In this document: positions 35,148 through 43,930 of the stretch, in pieces
Layout of the letters: every line of letters begins with the position of its first letter
Position numbering within the stretch: the stretch's first letter is position 1
Origin: Hymenobacter sp. H14-R3
GTDB lineage: Bacteria > Bacteroidota > Bacteroidia > Cytophagales > Hymenobacteraceae
NCBI RefSeq assembly: GCF_030063445.1
Contig: NZ_JASITD010000007.1
Location: forward strand, 124,001 to 188,000
DNA: 64,000 bases
Direction of reading: 5' to 3'
Made by a program: the position numbers and the translations under genes
Notes under the pieces: generated by a model
Told to the model about the DNA's origin: nothing
Database searches by the model: none
The model's input: only the letters and a program-made list of their open reading frames with translations

Positions 35148-36158
35148 TTATAGGCGGGCCAGTAGCTCGGCCTTTTTGGCGTCGAACTCGGCTTCGCTCA
35201 GAATGCCATCGGCCTTGAGCTGGCCCAGGTCGCGCAACATGGCTACAATCTGCTCGCGGTTGGGGCCGGCGGCGGGAGCGGGGGCGGGGGCGGGGCTGGC
35301 TGGGGCCGCGGCGGGCGCGGTGGCGTTACCCAGCATGTTGCCCAGGCCGCCCAGCAGCACGGCGGCTCCGCCGATGCCGGCTTCCTGGCCGGCCGCTTTC
35401 TCCACGGCTATGCCGGCCTGAAACTGCTGAAACCGGGCCATGTCGCCGGCCATGTTCATTTGGGTGGTTTTATCGAGGAAGGCTTCGACCTCGGGGGGCA
35501 GGCTGGCGTTTTCGAGGTAGAAGCGGGTGAGCTCCAGGCCGTAAGCACCGAAATCGTCTTGCAGCAGCGGGCGCAGGCGCTCGCCCAGCTCCTGGTAGTT
35601 GCGGGCCAGGTCGAGCACCGACACGTTAGCCTCGGCCAGGGTATCCGAAAACTTGTTGACGATGGCCGAGCGCAGCTGCCCCTCCACGTCGCCCACGCGC
35701 ACCACCGACGCCGTACCCGCAAACTCGGTCAGGAACTTGGTGGCCTCGCGCACGCGCAGCGCAAATGTGCCAAACGCCCGCACCCGCACCTGCTTGAACT
35801 CGGGGTCGCGCAGGATAACGGGATTGGGCGTGCCCCACTTCAGATTAGCAAACTGCTTGGTAGCCACGAAGTAAACATCGACCTTAAACGGCGACTCGAA
35901 GCCGTATTTCCAGCCGCGCAGCGTGGTGAGCACCGGCAGGTTGGCGGTGGCCAGCACGTGGCGGCCGGGGCCAAACACGTCGGCCACGCGCCCCTCATCC
36001 AACAAAATGGCCACCTGCGACTCGCGCACCACGAGCTGCGCGCCGTTTTTGAGGTTGTTCTCGTTGTCCGGAAATTTCCAAATGAGCGTGTCCGACGAGT
36101 TATCAACCCAGTCGATAATCTCGATTAATTCGTTGCGGATAAAATCGAAAAGCCCCAT
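35148..36158 (-). CDS. SPFH-domain protein with a SHOCT tail
   Basis: A 336-residue protein of the SPFH (prohibitin/flotillin-like) group, related to the YdjI-type (virion core-like) subfamily. The SPFH domain spans about residues 25-230 (QLVVRESQVAILLDEGRVADVFGPGRHVL and LRSAIVNKFSDTL). A Gly/Ala/Pro-rich linker (265-300) leads to a SHOCT segment ending ADGILSEAEFDAKKAELLARL. There is no membrane helix, so it may be recruited by the zinc-ribbon partner. Such proteins form large oligomers in membrane microdomains. It starts the two-gene operon. Confidence 0.8.
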   Translation of the reverse strand: MGLFDFIRNELIEIIDWVDNSSDTLIWKFPDNENNLKNGAQLVVRESQVAILLDEGRVADVFGPGRHVLATANLPVLTTLRGWKYGFESPFKVDVYFVATKQFANLKWGTPNPVILRDPEFKQVRVRAFGTFALRVREATKFLTEFAGTASVVRVGDVEGQLRSAIVNKFSDTLAEANVSVLDLARNYQELGERLRPLLQDDFGAYGLELTRFYLENASLPPEVEAFLDKTTQMNMAGDMARFQQFQAGIAVEKAAGQEAGIGGAAVLLGGLGNMLGNATAPAAAPASPAPAPAPAAGPNREQIVAMLRDLGQLKADGILSEAEFDAKKAELLARL

Positions 36159-36246
36159 GAGTAGCCAGTGAAATAGGAGGAAAACGGGCGCAACCTAAGC
36201 AGGAAAGCCGCTACCTGACTCGCCGGCCCACCCCCAGTTATTACAG

Positions 36247-37005
36247 CTACTTGCCAATAGCCGCCCGCGTAAACTCCGACAGCACCAGCCGGCCGCTGAT
36301 GGCGGCGCGCTCCACAAGCAGCGTGTCCCAGTGCGCGGTGCCGGCCCACAGCACCTGCTTGAGCTCACGCATGGCGTCGGGCGAGGAAGCGGCCAGGCGC
36401 TGGGCCAGCGCCAGCACGGCTGCGTCGAGGGCGGCGATATCGGGCAGCACCTCGGCGTAGAGGCCGCGGGCGGCGGCCCACTCGGCCGAGCGAAACTCGG
36501 TGGCATCAATGGCCAGCTGGCCGAAGGCAGAAGCGCCGATTTTTCGCTCCACGGCCGGGCCCACCACGAAGGGGCCGATGCCCACGGCCAACTCGCTGAG
36601 CTTCACGGCCGCGTGGGTGGTGGCCAGGCAGTAATCGGTGGCCGCGGCTATACCCACGCCGCCGCCCACGGCCTTGCCCTGCACCCGCCCGATAACCAGC
36701 TTGTTGCAGGTGCGGCAGGCATTTATGACGTGCGCAAAGCCGGAGAAAAACGCCAGCCCCTGCGCCGCATCGGCCACGGCGCGCAACTCATCGAAACTGG
36801 CTCCCGCGCAAAACGTGCGCTCGCCCTCGCTTTGCAGAATGATGACCTTGGTGGCGTCGTCGTGGCCGGCCTTGGTGATGGCGGCGGCCAGCTCAGCTAA
36901 GATATTGCTGGGCAGTGAGTTATGGGCGGGGTGGAAAAACGTGACGGTGGTGATGCCAGCGGCATCGGTAGCGGCCGTAACGTGGCCGGCGGAGAGAACA
37001 CTCAT
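36247..37005 (-). CDS. Enoyl-CoA hydratase/isomerase family protein (PaaF-like)
   Basis: A 252-residue crotonase-fold protein. The CoA-binding and oxyanion motifs are ERTFCAGASFDEL and GKAVGGGVGIAAATDYCLA. The active-site region KLSELAVGIGPFVVGPAVE replaces the usual PEI-type glutamate-bearing loop, so the second catalytic glutamate may differ. In phenylacetate catabolism PaaF hydrates 2,3-didehydroadipyl-CoA to 3-hydroxyadipyl-CoA, and it would be the missing step beside PaaG and PaaH. It is the last gene of the cluster and is 134 bases downstream of paaZ, with a palindrome between. Confidence 0.7.
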   Translation of the reverse strand: MSVLSAGHVTAATDAAGITTVTFFHPAHNSLPSNILAELAAAITKAGHDDATKVIILQSEGERTFCAGASFDELRAVADAAQGLAFFSGFAHVINACRTCNKLVIGRVQGKAVGGGVGIAAATDYCLATTHAAVKLSELAVGIGPFVVGPAVERKIGASAFGQLAIDATEFRSAEWAAARGLYAEVLPDIAALDAAVLALAQRLAASSPDAMRELKQVLWAGTAHWDTLLVERAAISGRLVLSEFTRAAIGK

Positions 37006-37033
37006 AGGAAGTAGAACAGTACGTTACAAAAAA

Positions 37034-37127
37034 ACGTCTGTTATGCTGAGCTTGCGAAGCATCCTATCGCGCCGGAACAAGTCGTTCGGACCCGGTAGGA
37101 TGCTTCGCAAGCTCAGCATGACAGACG
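37034..37127. repeat. Two-level palindromic element, GTCATGCTGAGC family
   Basis: The left arm begins ACGTCTGTTATGCTGAGCTT. The inner hairpin is ATGCT/AGCAT and the centre is GAACAAGTCGTTCGG. It is closely related to the element at 26327. It lies between the crotonase gene and paaZ. Confidence 0.9.
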
Positions 37128-37138
37128 CTCAGCATAGG

Positions 37139-39202
37139 TTAGGCTTGGTGCAGTTTCTTTACCATCGTCAAAATGGTCGCCACCGCCACGGTGTCGCCGG
37201 TTTCGTCGGTTACGGTTACGAGCCAGCGCACGATGCCCTTAGCGATGTCGGTTTCGTCGCGCTTTTCCTGGCCCACTTTCTCCTTCACCGTGAGCTGCAC
37301 GCCGATGGTGGTGCCGGGGTACACGGGCTTGGTAAAGCGGCACTCATCGAGGCCGTAGTTGAGCAAAACGGGCCCCTTACGCGGGTCCACGAACATGCCG
37401 GCAGCCTTCGATAAAATGTAGTAGCCGTGCGCCACGCGGCCGGTAAAGAGCGTGCCTTCCAGCGAGGTAGCATCGACGTGGGCGTAGAAGTTATCGCCCG
37501 AAATGCCAGCGAAGTTGCTGATGTCGGCCTCCGTTACGGTGTGCTTGTGGGTGGTGTAGGTTTCGCCGATTTCTAACTCCTCAAAGTAACGCTGGAAGGG
37601 GTGCTTGTCGTACTCAACCTGCTTAGCACCAGTCTGATACACTTCCGTGATGGCCGTAATCATGCTGGGCGAGCCCTGCAAGGCTACGCGCTGCATAAAA
37701 TGCTCCACGCCCCGGATGCCGCCCATTTCCTGGCCGCCGCCGGCCCGGCCGGGGCCGCCGTGCACCAGTTGCGGCAGGGGCGAGCCGTGGCCGGTGCTTT
37801 CCTTAGCCATCTCGGCGTTGAGCACCAGAATGCGGCCGTGGTGGGTGGCCGCGCCCAGCACAAAATCCTGGGCCGTGCGCGGGTCGTTGGTAGCCAGCGA
37901 GCACACTAGCGAGCCCTTGCCGAGGTTGGCCAGCGCCACGGCTTCGCCCAAATCGTGGTAAGGCATGAGCGTCACCACGGGGCCGAAGGCTTCCAACTCG
38001 TGGCTATCCAAGTGCTTGAATGGCTGGTCGTTGCGTAGTACGATGGGCGAGATAAACGCGCCCTTGGCTACGTCGGCCCCGCGCTCCTTACCGATAATCT
38101 CCACGTTTTCGAGGTCGCCGTACACGATGGGCGTAGTTTTGGCGAGCTGGCGCACCTGCTCGCGCAGGCGCTCGGCCTGCTCGCGGCCGGCCAGCGCGCC
38201 CATGCGCACGCCCTCGGCCTGCGGGTGGCCGATGGTGGTCTGCGCCAGCGCTTTACCCAGGGCAATCTGCACATCTTCGAGCAGCTCGGCGGGCACGATG
38301 GCGCGGCGAATGGCTGTGCATTTCTGCCCGCACTTGGCCGTCATTTCCTTGCGCACCTCCTTGATAAAGAGGTCGAACTCGGGCGTGCCGGGCCGGGCAT
38401 CGGGCCCCAGCACGGCGGCGTTGAGCGAGTCGGCCTCCAGCGTAAACGGCACCGCCTCGCTAATAATGCGCGGGTGGGCGCGCAGCTTTGCGCCGGTGGC
38501 AGCCGAGCCGGTAAACGTCACCACATCCTGGTACGTCACGTGGTCCAGAATGCCCTGGCCCGAGCCCACCACCAGCTGCAAGGCCCCATCGGGCAGGATG
38601 CCGCTGGCGATAATCTCGCGCACCACGGCCTCGGTAAGGTAGGCGCCGGGCACGGCGGGCTTCACCACGGCGGGCATGCCGGCCAGCAGGTTCACCGCGA
38701 TTTTCTCCAACATGCCCCAAATGGGGAAGTTGTAGGCGTTGATGTGCACGGCCACGCCCTCCTTGGGCACCAGCAGGTGCTGAGCCATAAAGGTGCCGCC
38801 CTTGCTCAGGCCCACCGGCTCGCCCTCCACGTAAAACGGCTTATCCGGGAATTTGCGCCGCAGCGAGGCGTTGGCAAACAGGTTGCCGATACCGCCCTCA
38901 ATGTCAATCCACGAGTCGGCCCGCGTGGCCCCCGAGCGGTAGCTCAGCTCGTAGAAAAGCTCCTTTTTTTCCTGCAAATGGAAGGCCAGCGCCTTCAGCA
39001 TCCGCCCGCGCTCGTGAAACGTCATGCGGCGCAACGCGGGGTTGCCCACGCGCCGGCCGTAGGCCAGAATCTGCTCAAAATCAAAGCCTTCGGTATTGGC
39101 CAGGGCAATGACTTCGCCGGTGCTGGCATCGCGCAGCTCGTGCGGGTCGGAGCCGCCAGGCTGCCAGCGGCCAAGGGTGTAGTTTTCGAGGGTGGGCGTC
39201 AT
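37139..39202 (-). CDS. paaZ: PaaZ: oxepin-CoA hydrolase / 3-oxo-5,6-dehydrosuberyl-CoA semialdehyde dehydrogenase
   Basis: A 687-residue fusion protein. Residues 1-530 are an aldehyde dehydrogenase, with the glutamate in FTLEADSLNAAVLGP and the nucleophile in KCGQKCTAIRRA. Residues 540-687 are a MaoC-type hydratase: FEELEIGETYTTHKHTVTEAD then FAGISGDNFYAHVD, with the Asp and His of the R-hydratase motif. The hydratase opens the oxepin ring and the dehydrogenase oxidises the semialdehyde to 3-oxo-5,6-dehydrosuberyl-CoA. The size and order match PaaZ. Confidence 0.93.
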   Translation of the reverse strand: MTPTLENYTLGRWQPGGSDPHELRDASTGEVIALANTEGFDFEQILAYGRRVGNPALRRMTFHERGRMLKALAFHLQEKKELFYELSYRSGATRADSWIDIEGGIGNLFANASLRRKFPDKPFYVEGEPVGLSKGGTFMAQHLLVPKEGVAVHINAYNFPIWGMLEKIAVNLLAGMPAVVKPAVPGAYLTEAVVREIIASGILPDGALQLVVGSGQGILDHVTYQDVVTFTGSAATGAKLRAHPRIISEAVPFTLEADSLNAAVLGPDARPGTPEFDLFIKEVRKEMTAKCGQKCTAIRRAIVPAELLEDVQIALGKALAQTTIGHPQAEGVRMGALAGREQAERLREQVRQLAKTTPIVYGDLENVEIIGKERGADVAKGAFISPIVLRNDQPFKHLDSHELEAFGPVVTLMPYHDLGEAVALANLGKGSLVCSLATNDPRTAQDFVLGAATHHGRILVLNAEMAKESTGHGSPLPQLVHGGPGRAGGGQEMGGIRGVEHFMQRVALQGSPSMITAITEVYQTGAKQVEYDKHPFQRYFEELEIGETYTTHKHTVTEADISNFAGISGDNFYAHVDATSLEGTLFTGRVAHGYYILSKAAGMFVDPRKGPVLLNYGLDECRFTKPVYPGTTIGVQLTVKEKVGQEKRDETDIAKGIVRWLVTVTDETGDTVAVATILTMVKKLHQA

Positions 39203-39216
39203 AGCGGGGTGGGAGG

Positions 39217-39301
39217 GTAGCGTGGACTCTGCGAGTCCGCGCGTGGGTAGTTAGTTTACAATCAGTTGTTCAGCCGCGCGGACTCGCAGAGTCCACGCTA
39301 C
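39217..39301. repeat. Two-arm GTAG-family palindrome
   Basis: A perfect 27-bp inverted repeat: 39217-39243 and 39275-39301. Each arm contains the hairpin GGACTC-TGC-GAGTCC. The right arm covers the stop codon of the thiolase gene (paaJ). It separates paaJ from paaZ. Confidence 0.9.
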
Positions 39302-40506
39302 ACGCGCTCAATAATCACGGCGTAGCCTTGCCCCACGCCGATGCACATCGTCACCAGCGCGTAGCGCTTTTGCTGCTGATGCAGCTCCAGCGCGGCGGTA
39401 TTGAGCAGGCGCGCGCCGCTCATGCCCAGCGGGTGGCCCAGGGCAATGGCCCCGCCATTGGGGTTGATGCGCGGGTCGTCATCGGCCAGCCCAAAGGCGC
39501 GGATACAGGCCAGCGACTGCGCCGCAAAAGCCTCGTTGAGCTCAATAATGTTGATGTCATTCAGCGTCAGCCCCGCTTTCTTGAGCGCGAGGTGGCTGGC
39601 TGGCACCGGGCCGATGCCCATGAGGCGCGGCTCGACGCCGGCCACGCCCATACTCACGATGCGGGCCTTGGGCACTAGGCTGTGGGTTTTGATACCGGCT
39701 TCGGAGGCGAAGAGCAGGGCGGCGGCCCCGTCGTTGAGGCCCGAGGCGTTGCCGGCCGTTACGGTGCCGCCGGCTTTGCGGAAGGCGGGGCGCAGCTTAG
39801 CCAAGCCTTCCAGGGAAGTATCGGGCTTGATGAATTCATCGGCCGCAAACAGCACGGGCTCGCCCTTGCGCTGTGGAATGGGTACGGGCATGAGCTCGGC
39901 GCTAAAGCGGCCCCGCTGCTGCGCGGCGGCCGCTTTTTGCTGCGAGGCGTGGGCAAATTTATCTTGGTCCTCGCGGCTGATGTGGTACTGATCCACCAGG
40001 TTTTCGGCGGTTTCGCCCATCGCGTCGGTGCCGTAAGCAGCCTGCATGGCGGGGTTTATAAAGCGCCAGCCGAAGCTCGAATCGGCCATCTGGGAGTCGG
40101 TGCCGAAGCCTTTGCTGGGCTTGGAAATCACTAGCGGGGCGCGGGTCATGCTCTCGACGCCACCGGCTACAAACAGGTCGCCGTCGCCGCTCCGAATGGC
40201 GCGGGCAACCGCAATACCGGCGGATAATCCACTGGCGCACAAGCGGTTAATGGTTTCGCCCGGCACCGAGTAGGGGAGGCTGGCCAGCAGCGCGGCCATG
40301 CGGGCCACGTTGCGGTTGTCTTCGCCGGCCTGGTTGGCGCAGCCCATAATCACGTCGGCAATGCCAGCGGGGTCGGCCGTGGGGTTGCGCGCCAGCAGCT
40401 CGCGGATGGTGAGGGCGGCGAGGTCGTCGGGGCGCACGGCGGCCAGTGTGCCGCCAAAGTTGCCGATGGGCGTGCGCACCCCGTCGATGAGATAAGCTTG
40501 AGTCAT
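39298..40506 (-). CDS. paaJ: Acetyl-CoA acyltransferase (beta-ketoadipyl-CoA thiolase, PaaJ-like)
   Basis: A 402-residue thiolase. It has the acyl-cysteine in [12 protein letters not shown] (about Cys91), the His of NEAFAAQ-type block [31 protein letters not shown] with its catalytic histidine and the final CIGVGQG cysteine. In this pathway it cleaves 3-oxoadipyl-CoA and 3-oxo-5,6-dehydrosuberyl-CoA. Position inside the paa cluster supports PaaJ/PcaF activity rather than general fatty acid thiolase. The stop codon lies in the right arm of a GTAG palindrome. Confidence 0.9.
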   Translation of the reverse strand: MTQAYLIDGVRTPIGNFGGTLAAVRPDDLAALTIRELLARNPTADPAGIADVIMGCANQAGEDNRNVARMAALLASLPYSVPGETINRLCASGLSAGIAVARAIRSGDGDLFVAGGVESMTRAPLVISKPSKGFGTDSQMADSSFGWRFINPAMQAAYGTDAMGETAENLVDQYHISREDQDKFAHASQQKAAAAQQRGRFSAELMPVPIPQRKGEPVLFAADEFIKPDTSLEGLAKLRPAFRKAGGTVTAGNASGLNDGAAALLFASEAGIKTHSLVPKARIVSMGVAGVEPRLMGIGPVPASHLALKKAGLTLNDINIIELNEAFAAQSLACIRAFGLADDDPRINPNGGAIALGHPLGMSGARLLNTAALELHQQQKRYALVTMCIGVGQGYAVIIERV

Positions 40507-40580
40507 TAGGGCGTTTTTCGTTTCTTGTTGTTCGTTTTTTCTCAGATAGTGGAGTTGTTCAGCTAGCGAAAAACAAAGAG
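40502..40580. repeat. Imperfect inverted repeat rich in CGTTTTTCG
   Basis: CGTTTTTCGTTTCTTGTTG at the paaJ start side is echoed inversely by GCGAAAAACAAAGAG at about 40566. A similar pair lies at 42315-42411. Confidence 0.4.
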
Positions 40581-40614
40581 CAAACCGTATCTCTAAAACA
40601 GATTTTCCTGATAG

Positions 40615-40690
40615 AATTAAAAATTAAAAAATGACGAATTAAAAATCTGATTGCCAAATTTTTAATTCATCATTTTTTAGTTTTTAATTA
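40615..40690. repeat. AT-rich palindrome, AAAAATGACGAATTAAAAAT type
   Basis: Left arm at 40615-40646 and right arm at 40657-40690 carry ATGACGAATTAAAAAT and its inverse. A related element lies at 50692-50740. Both lie between paa-side genes. Confidence 0.6.
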
Positions 40691-40712
40691 ACACAAAAGG
40701 ATTGGGCTAAAT

Positions 40713-41153
40713 TTAAGCGGGATTATTCTCCGTGCTAGTACGATAGGCCGTGCCTTTGAACAAGGCCAGTCGCAAGCCATCTTGGTTACGAATACCCACC
40801 TCGTACACGCCTACGCGGTGCTTAAGGCTGGCCTCGGTAGCCTCCACGGTGATGATATCGCCGGGCCGGCCGGCCTCCAGGTAGTCGATGGTAACGGTGA
40901 GGCCCACGCTCTGGCGGCCGTGGGTGTTGCAGGCTATGGAAAACGCCGTGTCAGCCGCTGCAAACGTGACGCCGCCGTGCACCATACCGAAGCCGTTGAG
41001 CATTTCGGGGCGCACCGGCAGGCGCAGGCGGCAGTAGCCGGGCCGCACTTCCTCCACAATTACCCCCAGCCACGCGCTGAACGGGTCGCGGGTAGTGAGC
41101 CAGTTTTGCACGGCGTGGTGGGGCTGGTGGTCGTGGTTGGCAGAAGCACTCAT
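40713..41153 (-). CDS. paaI: PaaI hotdog-fold thioesterase
   Basis: A 146-residue hotdog protein with MVHGGVTFAAADTAFSIACN, the helix and HGG motif of the PaaI family, whose aspartate acts as the general base. PaaI hydrolyses stalled ring-hydroxylated phenylacetyl-CoA intermediates and frees CoA. Its start overlaps the stop of paaH by 4 bases (ATGA), so the two are translated together. A stretch of about 20 His/Gln-rich residues comes first, before the conserved DPFSAWLG. Confidence 0.88.
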   Translation of the reverse strand: MSASANHDHQPHHAVQNWLTTRDPFSAWLGVIVEEVRPGYCRLRLPVRPEMLNGFGMVHGGVTFAAADTAFSIACNTHGRQSVGLTVTIDYLEAGRPGDIITVEATEASLKHRVGVYEVGIRNQDGLRLALFKGTAYRTSTENNPA

Positions 41154-42310
41154 GTAGTCAGAAAGAATTGATTGTCGCGCGCCAACCGGCGCAGCAGCAC
41201 GCTGGCGCGGTAGCGGTCCTCGTGGTAATCGTGGTAGAGGGTATCGAGGGTAGCCAGCACGGTGGCCGGCTCCAGCTCGTCGGCCCAGGCCAGCAGGCCC
41301 TTGGGGTAATTGACGCCGGTGGTCATGGCCAGCTCCAAGTCTTGGGCGGAGGCCACGCGCAGGTGCAGCGCCTCGGCGGCCTCGTTGATGAGCATGGCCA
41401 GCACGCGCTGCACAATGCTGTCGCCCAGGGTTTTATCGCGGTTAGGCTCGGGCTGGCTGGCCCCGGCGGCGTAGTTGTAGAAGCCGCGCCCGGCCTTGCG
41501 GCCGTAATAGCCAGCCTCAAACAGCCGCCGCTGCGTGAACGAGGGACGGTAGCGCGGGTCGTAGAAAAAGGCTGTAAATACCGATTCCGTTACCCGGTAA
41601 TTGACGTCGTGGCCAATAAAATCCATGAGCGCAAACGGCCCCATACGGAAGCCGCCCAGCTCGGTCAGGGCCCAGTCTATAGTGGCGATGTCGGCAATGC
41701 CTTCTTCCAAAATCCGAATGGCCTCGCCGTAGAACGGCCGCGCCACGCGGTTCACGATGAAACCCGGCGTGTCCTGAGCCAGCACCGGGCGCTTGTTCCA
41801 GCTAGCCACGAGCGTCTTTATTTCGTCGGCCAGCCCGGCGCGGGTTTGCACCGCCGGAATAATTTCGACCAGCTGCATGAGCGGGGCCGGGTTGAAAAAA
41901 TGGATACCCACGAACCGCTCGGGCCGCTGGCAAGCCGCCGCAATGGAGGTAATGGAAAGCGACGACGTGTTGCTGGCCAGCACGCAATCGGCGCCCACAA
42001 TGCCTTCTATCTGCTTGAAAACCTGTTGTTTCACCGCCAAGTCTTCCACAATGGCCTCGATAACGAGGCCGCAGTCGGCGAAATCCTCCATATCGGCCGT
42101 GGGGTGCAGGCGGGTAAGGGCCGCCGCCGCTGCTTCCGGCGTCAGCTTGCCTTTCTCGGCCAGCTTGCGCAGGCTGGCGGCTATGCCCGCCAAGGCTTTT
42201 TCGAGGGCCACTGCGTTTTGGTCGAGCAGGCGCACGGGGTGGCCGGCCGTAGCCACTACCTGCGCAATTCCCGCGCCCATCGCGCCGCTGCCAATAATTC
42301 CGATGGTCAT
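41150..42310 (-). CDS. paaH: 3-hydroxyacyl-CoA dehydrogenase, PaaH-like
   Basis: A 386-residue protein with an NAD-binding start IGIIGSGAMGAGIAQV and the catalytic segment FVGIHFFNPAPLMQLVEIIP, with the His-Glu pair. A second dimerisation and helical domain follows (TPGFIVNRVARPFYGEAI, then GGFRMGPFALMDFIGHDVNY). The extra C-terminal 100 residues resemble PaaH-type proteins. It oxidises 3-hydroxyadipyl-CoA to 3-oxoadipyl-CoA. The start at 42310 is chosen because the upstream residues are low-complexity and encoded by a palindrome. Confidence 0.9.
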   Translation of the reverse strand: MTIGIIGSGAMGAGIAQVVATAGHPVRLLDQNAVALEKALAGIAASLRKLAEKGKLTPEAAAAALTRLHPTADMEDFADCGLVIEAIVEDLAVKQQVFKQIEGIVGADCVLASNTSSLSITSIAAACQRPERFVGIHFFNPAPLMQLVEIIPAVQTRAGLADEIKTLVASWNKRPVLAQDTPGFIVNRVARPFYGEAIRILEEGIADIATIDWALTELGGFRMGPFALMDFIGHDVNYRVTESVFTAFFYDPRYRPSFTQRRLFEAGYYGRKAGRGFYNYAAGASQPEPNRDKTLGDSIVQRVLAMLINEAAEALHLRVASAQDLELAMTTGVNYPKGLLAWADELEPATVLATLDTLYHDYHEDRYRASVLLRRLARDNQFFLTT

Positions 42311-42314
42311 GGAT

Positions 42315-42411
42315 TCGTTTTTCGTTATTGTTTTTTTGTTTTTCGTTGTGGAAGTTCTACATCTTTTGCCGGAAGGAGACGACAGACGAAAAATCAACAA
42401 CGAAAAACGAG
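42315..42411. repeat. Inverted repeat rich in CGTTTTTCGTT
   Basis: CGTTTTTCGTTATTG at 42316 pairs with AACAACGAAAAACG near 42397-42410. It fills the paaG-paaH junction. Confidence 0.5.
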
Positions 42412-42415
42412 TAGT

Positions 42416-43198
42416 TTACTGGCCAGTGAAGGTGGGCTGGCGCTTTTCGAGGAAAGCGGTTACGCCCTCGCGATAGTCGGTGGTTTGGCCGGCGCGCAGT
42501 TGGTAGTCGCCCTCGGCGCGCAGCTGCTGGGCCAGGTCGTTGCCAAACGAGCGGTTGAGCAGGTGCTTGGTGTAGGCGAGGCCCTTGGTGGGTAGGTTGG
42601 CCATTTTGCTGGCCAGCTTGGCTACTTCCTGGTCAAAGCTATCATCAGCGAAAGCCTTGTAAATCATGCCCATCTGCACGGCTTCGGCGGCGCTTACCTT
42701 GTCGCCGGTGAGCATGAGCGCGCTGGCGCGCTGCATGCCCACGAGGCGCGGCAGAAAGTAGGTGCCGCCGCTGTCGGGTACCAAGCCTATCTTGCTGAAA
42801 GCCTGAATGAAAGCGGCCGATTCCTTGGCCACTACGATGTCGCAAGCCAAAGCCAGGTTGGCACCCGCACCAGCCGCCACGCCGTTTACGGCCGCAATAA
42901 TTGGTTTTTCTAACTCCCTGATGAGCAGCACAATTGGGTTGTAATGCTTCTCCACTATCTCCGATACGTCGGGCGCATCGGGTCCCGTTATCTCAGCCAG
43001 GTCTTGGCCGGCGCAAAAGGCGCGGCCGGTGCCGGTGAGCACCACGGCCCGCACGCTGGCATTGGCCTGGCAGTCACGCAGATGCTGCTGCAAAGCCAGC
43101 GCCACGGTTTGGTTGATACTGTTGAATACGCTGGGCCGGTTGAAGGTTAGCGTAGCCACGCCGTCGGCGAAGGCGTAGAGAAGAGGAGAATCAGGCAT
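42416..43198 (-). CDS. paaG: 1,2-epoxyphenylacetyl-CoA isomerase PaaG
   Basis: A 260-residue crotonase-fold enzyme. It carries GTGRAFCAGQDLAEI, where the G-Q-D-L is characteristic of PaaG-type proteins, GVAAGAGANLALACDIVVA and FSKIGLVPDSGGTYFLPRLVG, where an aspartate in LVPDSGG serves as the acid-base of the isomerase group. It turns the ring epoxide into the seven-membered oxepin. Met at 43198 is used because MPDSPLLYAFADGVATLTFNRP is the conserved start, not the longer frame to 43267, which reads through a palindrome. Confidence 0.92.
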   Translation of the reverse strand: MPDSPLLYAFADGVATLTFNRPSVFNSINQTVALALQQHLRDCQANASVRAVVLTGTGRAFCAGQDLAEITGPDAPDVSEIVEKHYNPIVLLIRELEKPIIAAVNGVAAGAGANLALACDIVVAKESAAFIQAFSKIGLVPDSGGTYFLPRLVGMQRASALMLTGDKVSAAEAVQMGMIYKAFADDSFDQEVAKLASKMANLPTKGLAYTKHLLNRSFGNDLAQQLRAEGDYQLRAGQTTDYREGVTAFLEKRQPTFTGQ

Positions 43199-43210
43199 AG
43201 AAGAGAGGAT

Positions 43211-43325
43211 GTAGCGCGAAGCTTCCGCCTCGTGCGCGAGCGCAGCTCGTGTGAGTTGTTTGTCCAATGTGGCGCGGGACCGCCTGCTCGCTACGCTCGC
43301 GCACGAAGCGGAAGCTTCGCGCTAC
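43211..43325. repeat. Two-arm GTAG-family palindrome
   Basis: The arms (GTAGCGCGAAGCTTCCGC at 43211, inverse ending at 43325) are 32 bp with one mismatch. It fills the paaD-paaG junction and ends 2 bases before the paaD stop. Confidence 0.85.
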
Positions 43326-43327
43326 TG

Positions 43328-43870
43328 CTAGGCGTGGCACTTGAAATAATCGAACGGCTCGCGGCAATCGTCGCATTGGTACAGCGCTTTGCATGCCGTG
43401 GAGCCAAACTGGCTGACCAGATGCGTGTTAGCAGACTTGCAGAGCGGACATCGCACGGCCGTATCCTTGCCAAACAGGTTGAGCACGTGGCCGGTGGCCG
43501 TGCCATCAATGGGCGGGGCGATGCCGTAAGCTTCGAGCTTGTCGCGGCCGGCCTGGCTCATCCAGTCGGTGGTCCAGGCCGGGCTTATCTGGTTGGTGAT
43601 GGTCAGCTGCGTGTAGCCCTCGGCCAGCAGCCGCAGCCGAATATCGGTGGCAATGGCACCCATGGCCGGGCACCCCGAATAGGTAGGTGTGATGGTAACG
43701 GTAACACGCTCACCCTCAACAAGCACAGCGCGCACAATGCCCAGGTCCAGAATGCTGAGAACGGGCACTTCGGGGTCGCTCACTTCTTCCAGCAACTGCC
43801 AGATTTTGTCAGCTGTGGGCGCTTGGCTGGTAGCTGATGGCTGTTGAGTAGTGGCTGTTGGCTCGTTCAT
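43328..43870 (-). CDS. paaD: PaaD, assembly factor of the phenylacetyl-CoA epoxidase
   Basis: A 180-residue protein. The conserved part begins near residue 22 (KIWQLLEEVSDPEVPVLSILDLGIVRAV), an MIP18/DUF59 fold, with YSGCPAMG. It ends in a zinc-binding segment CPLCKSANT and CDDC, as in PaaD. It helps to mature the iron center of PaaA. The first 21 residues (Thr/Ala/Gln-rich) are encoded by the arm of a palindromic repeat and look like an added extension. Confidence 0.9.
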   Translation of the reverse strand: MNEPTATTQQPSATSQAPTADKIWQLLEEVSDPEVPVLSILDLGIVRAVLVEGERVTVTITPTYSGCPAMGAIATDIRLRLLAEGYTQLTITNQISPAWTTDWMSQAGRDKLEAYGIAPPIDGTATGHVLNLFGKDTAVRCPLCKSANTHLVSQFGSTACKALYQCDDCREPFDYFKCHA

Positions 43871-43925
43871 TATAGGTATCTTATTGAAAAAAAGCCACTA
43901 GCTAACAACCAGTAGCCAAAAGCCA
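43823..43925. repeat. Imperfect palindrome overlapping the paaD start
   Basis: The arms 43823-43856 (inside paaD) and 43892-43925 pair at about 25 of 34 positions. They carry TTGGCT and AGTGGCT blocks of the GCTGTTGGCT/AGCTGTTAGC type. Confidence 0.55.
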
Positions 43926-43930
43926 ATTAA

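Noticed and set aside
36247..37005. Assigning the gene symbol paaF outright
   Set aside because: The active-site loop differs from classical hydratases. Context supports PaaF, but the sequence does not settle it.
41168..42595. A 475-codon frame on the plus strand across paaH and paaG
   Set aside because: It is antisense to two well-supported genes and crosses their junction. The product is Arg/His/Gly-rich low-complexity.
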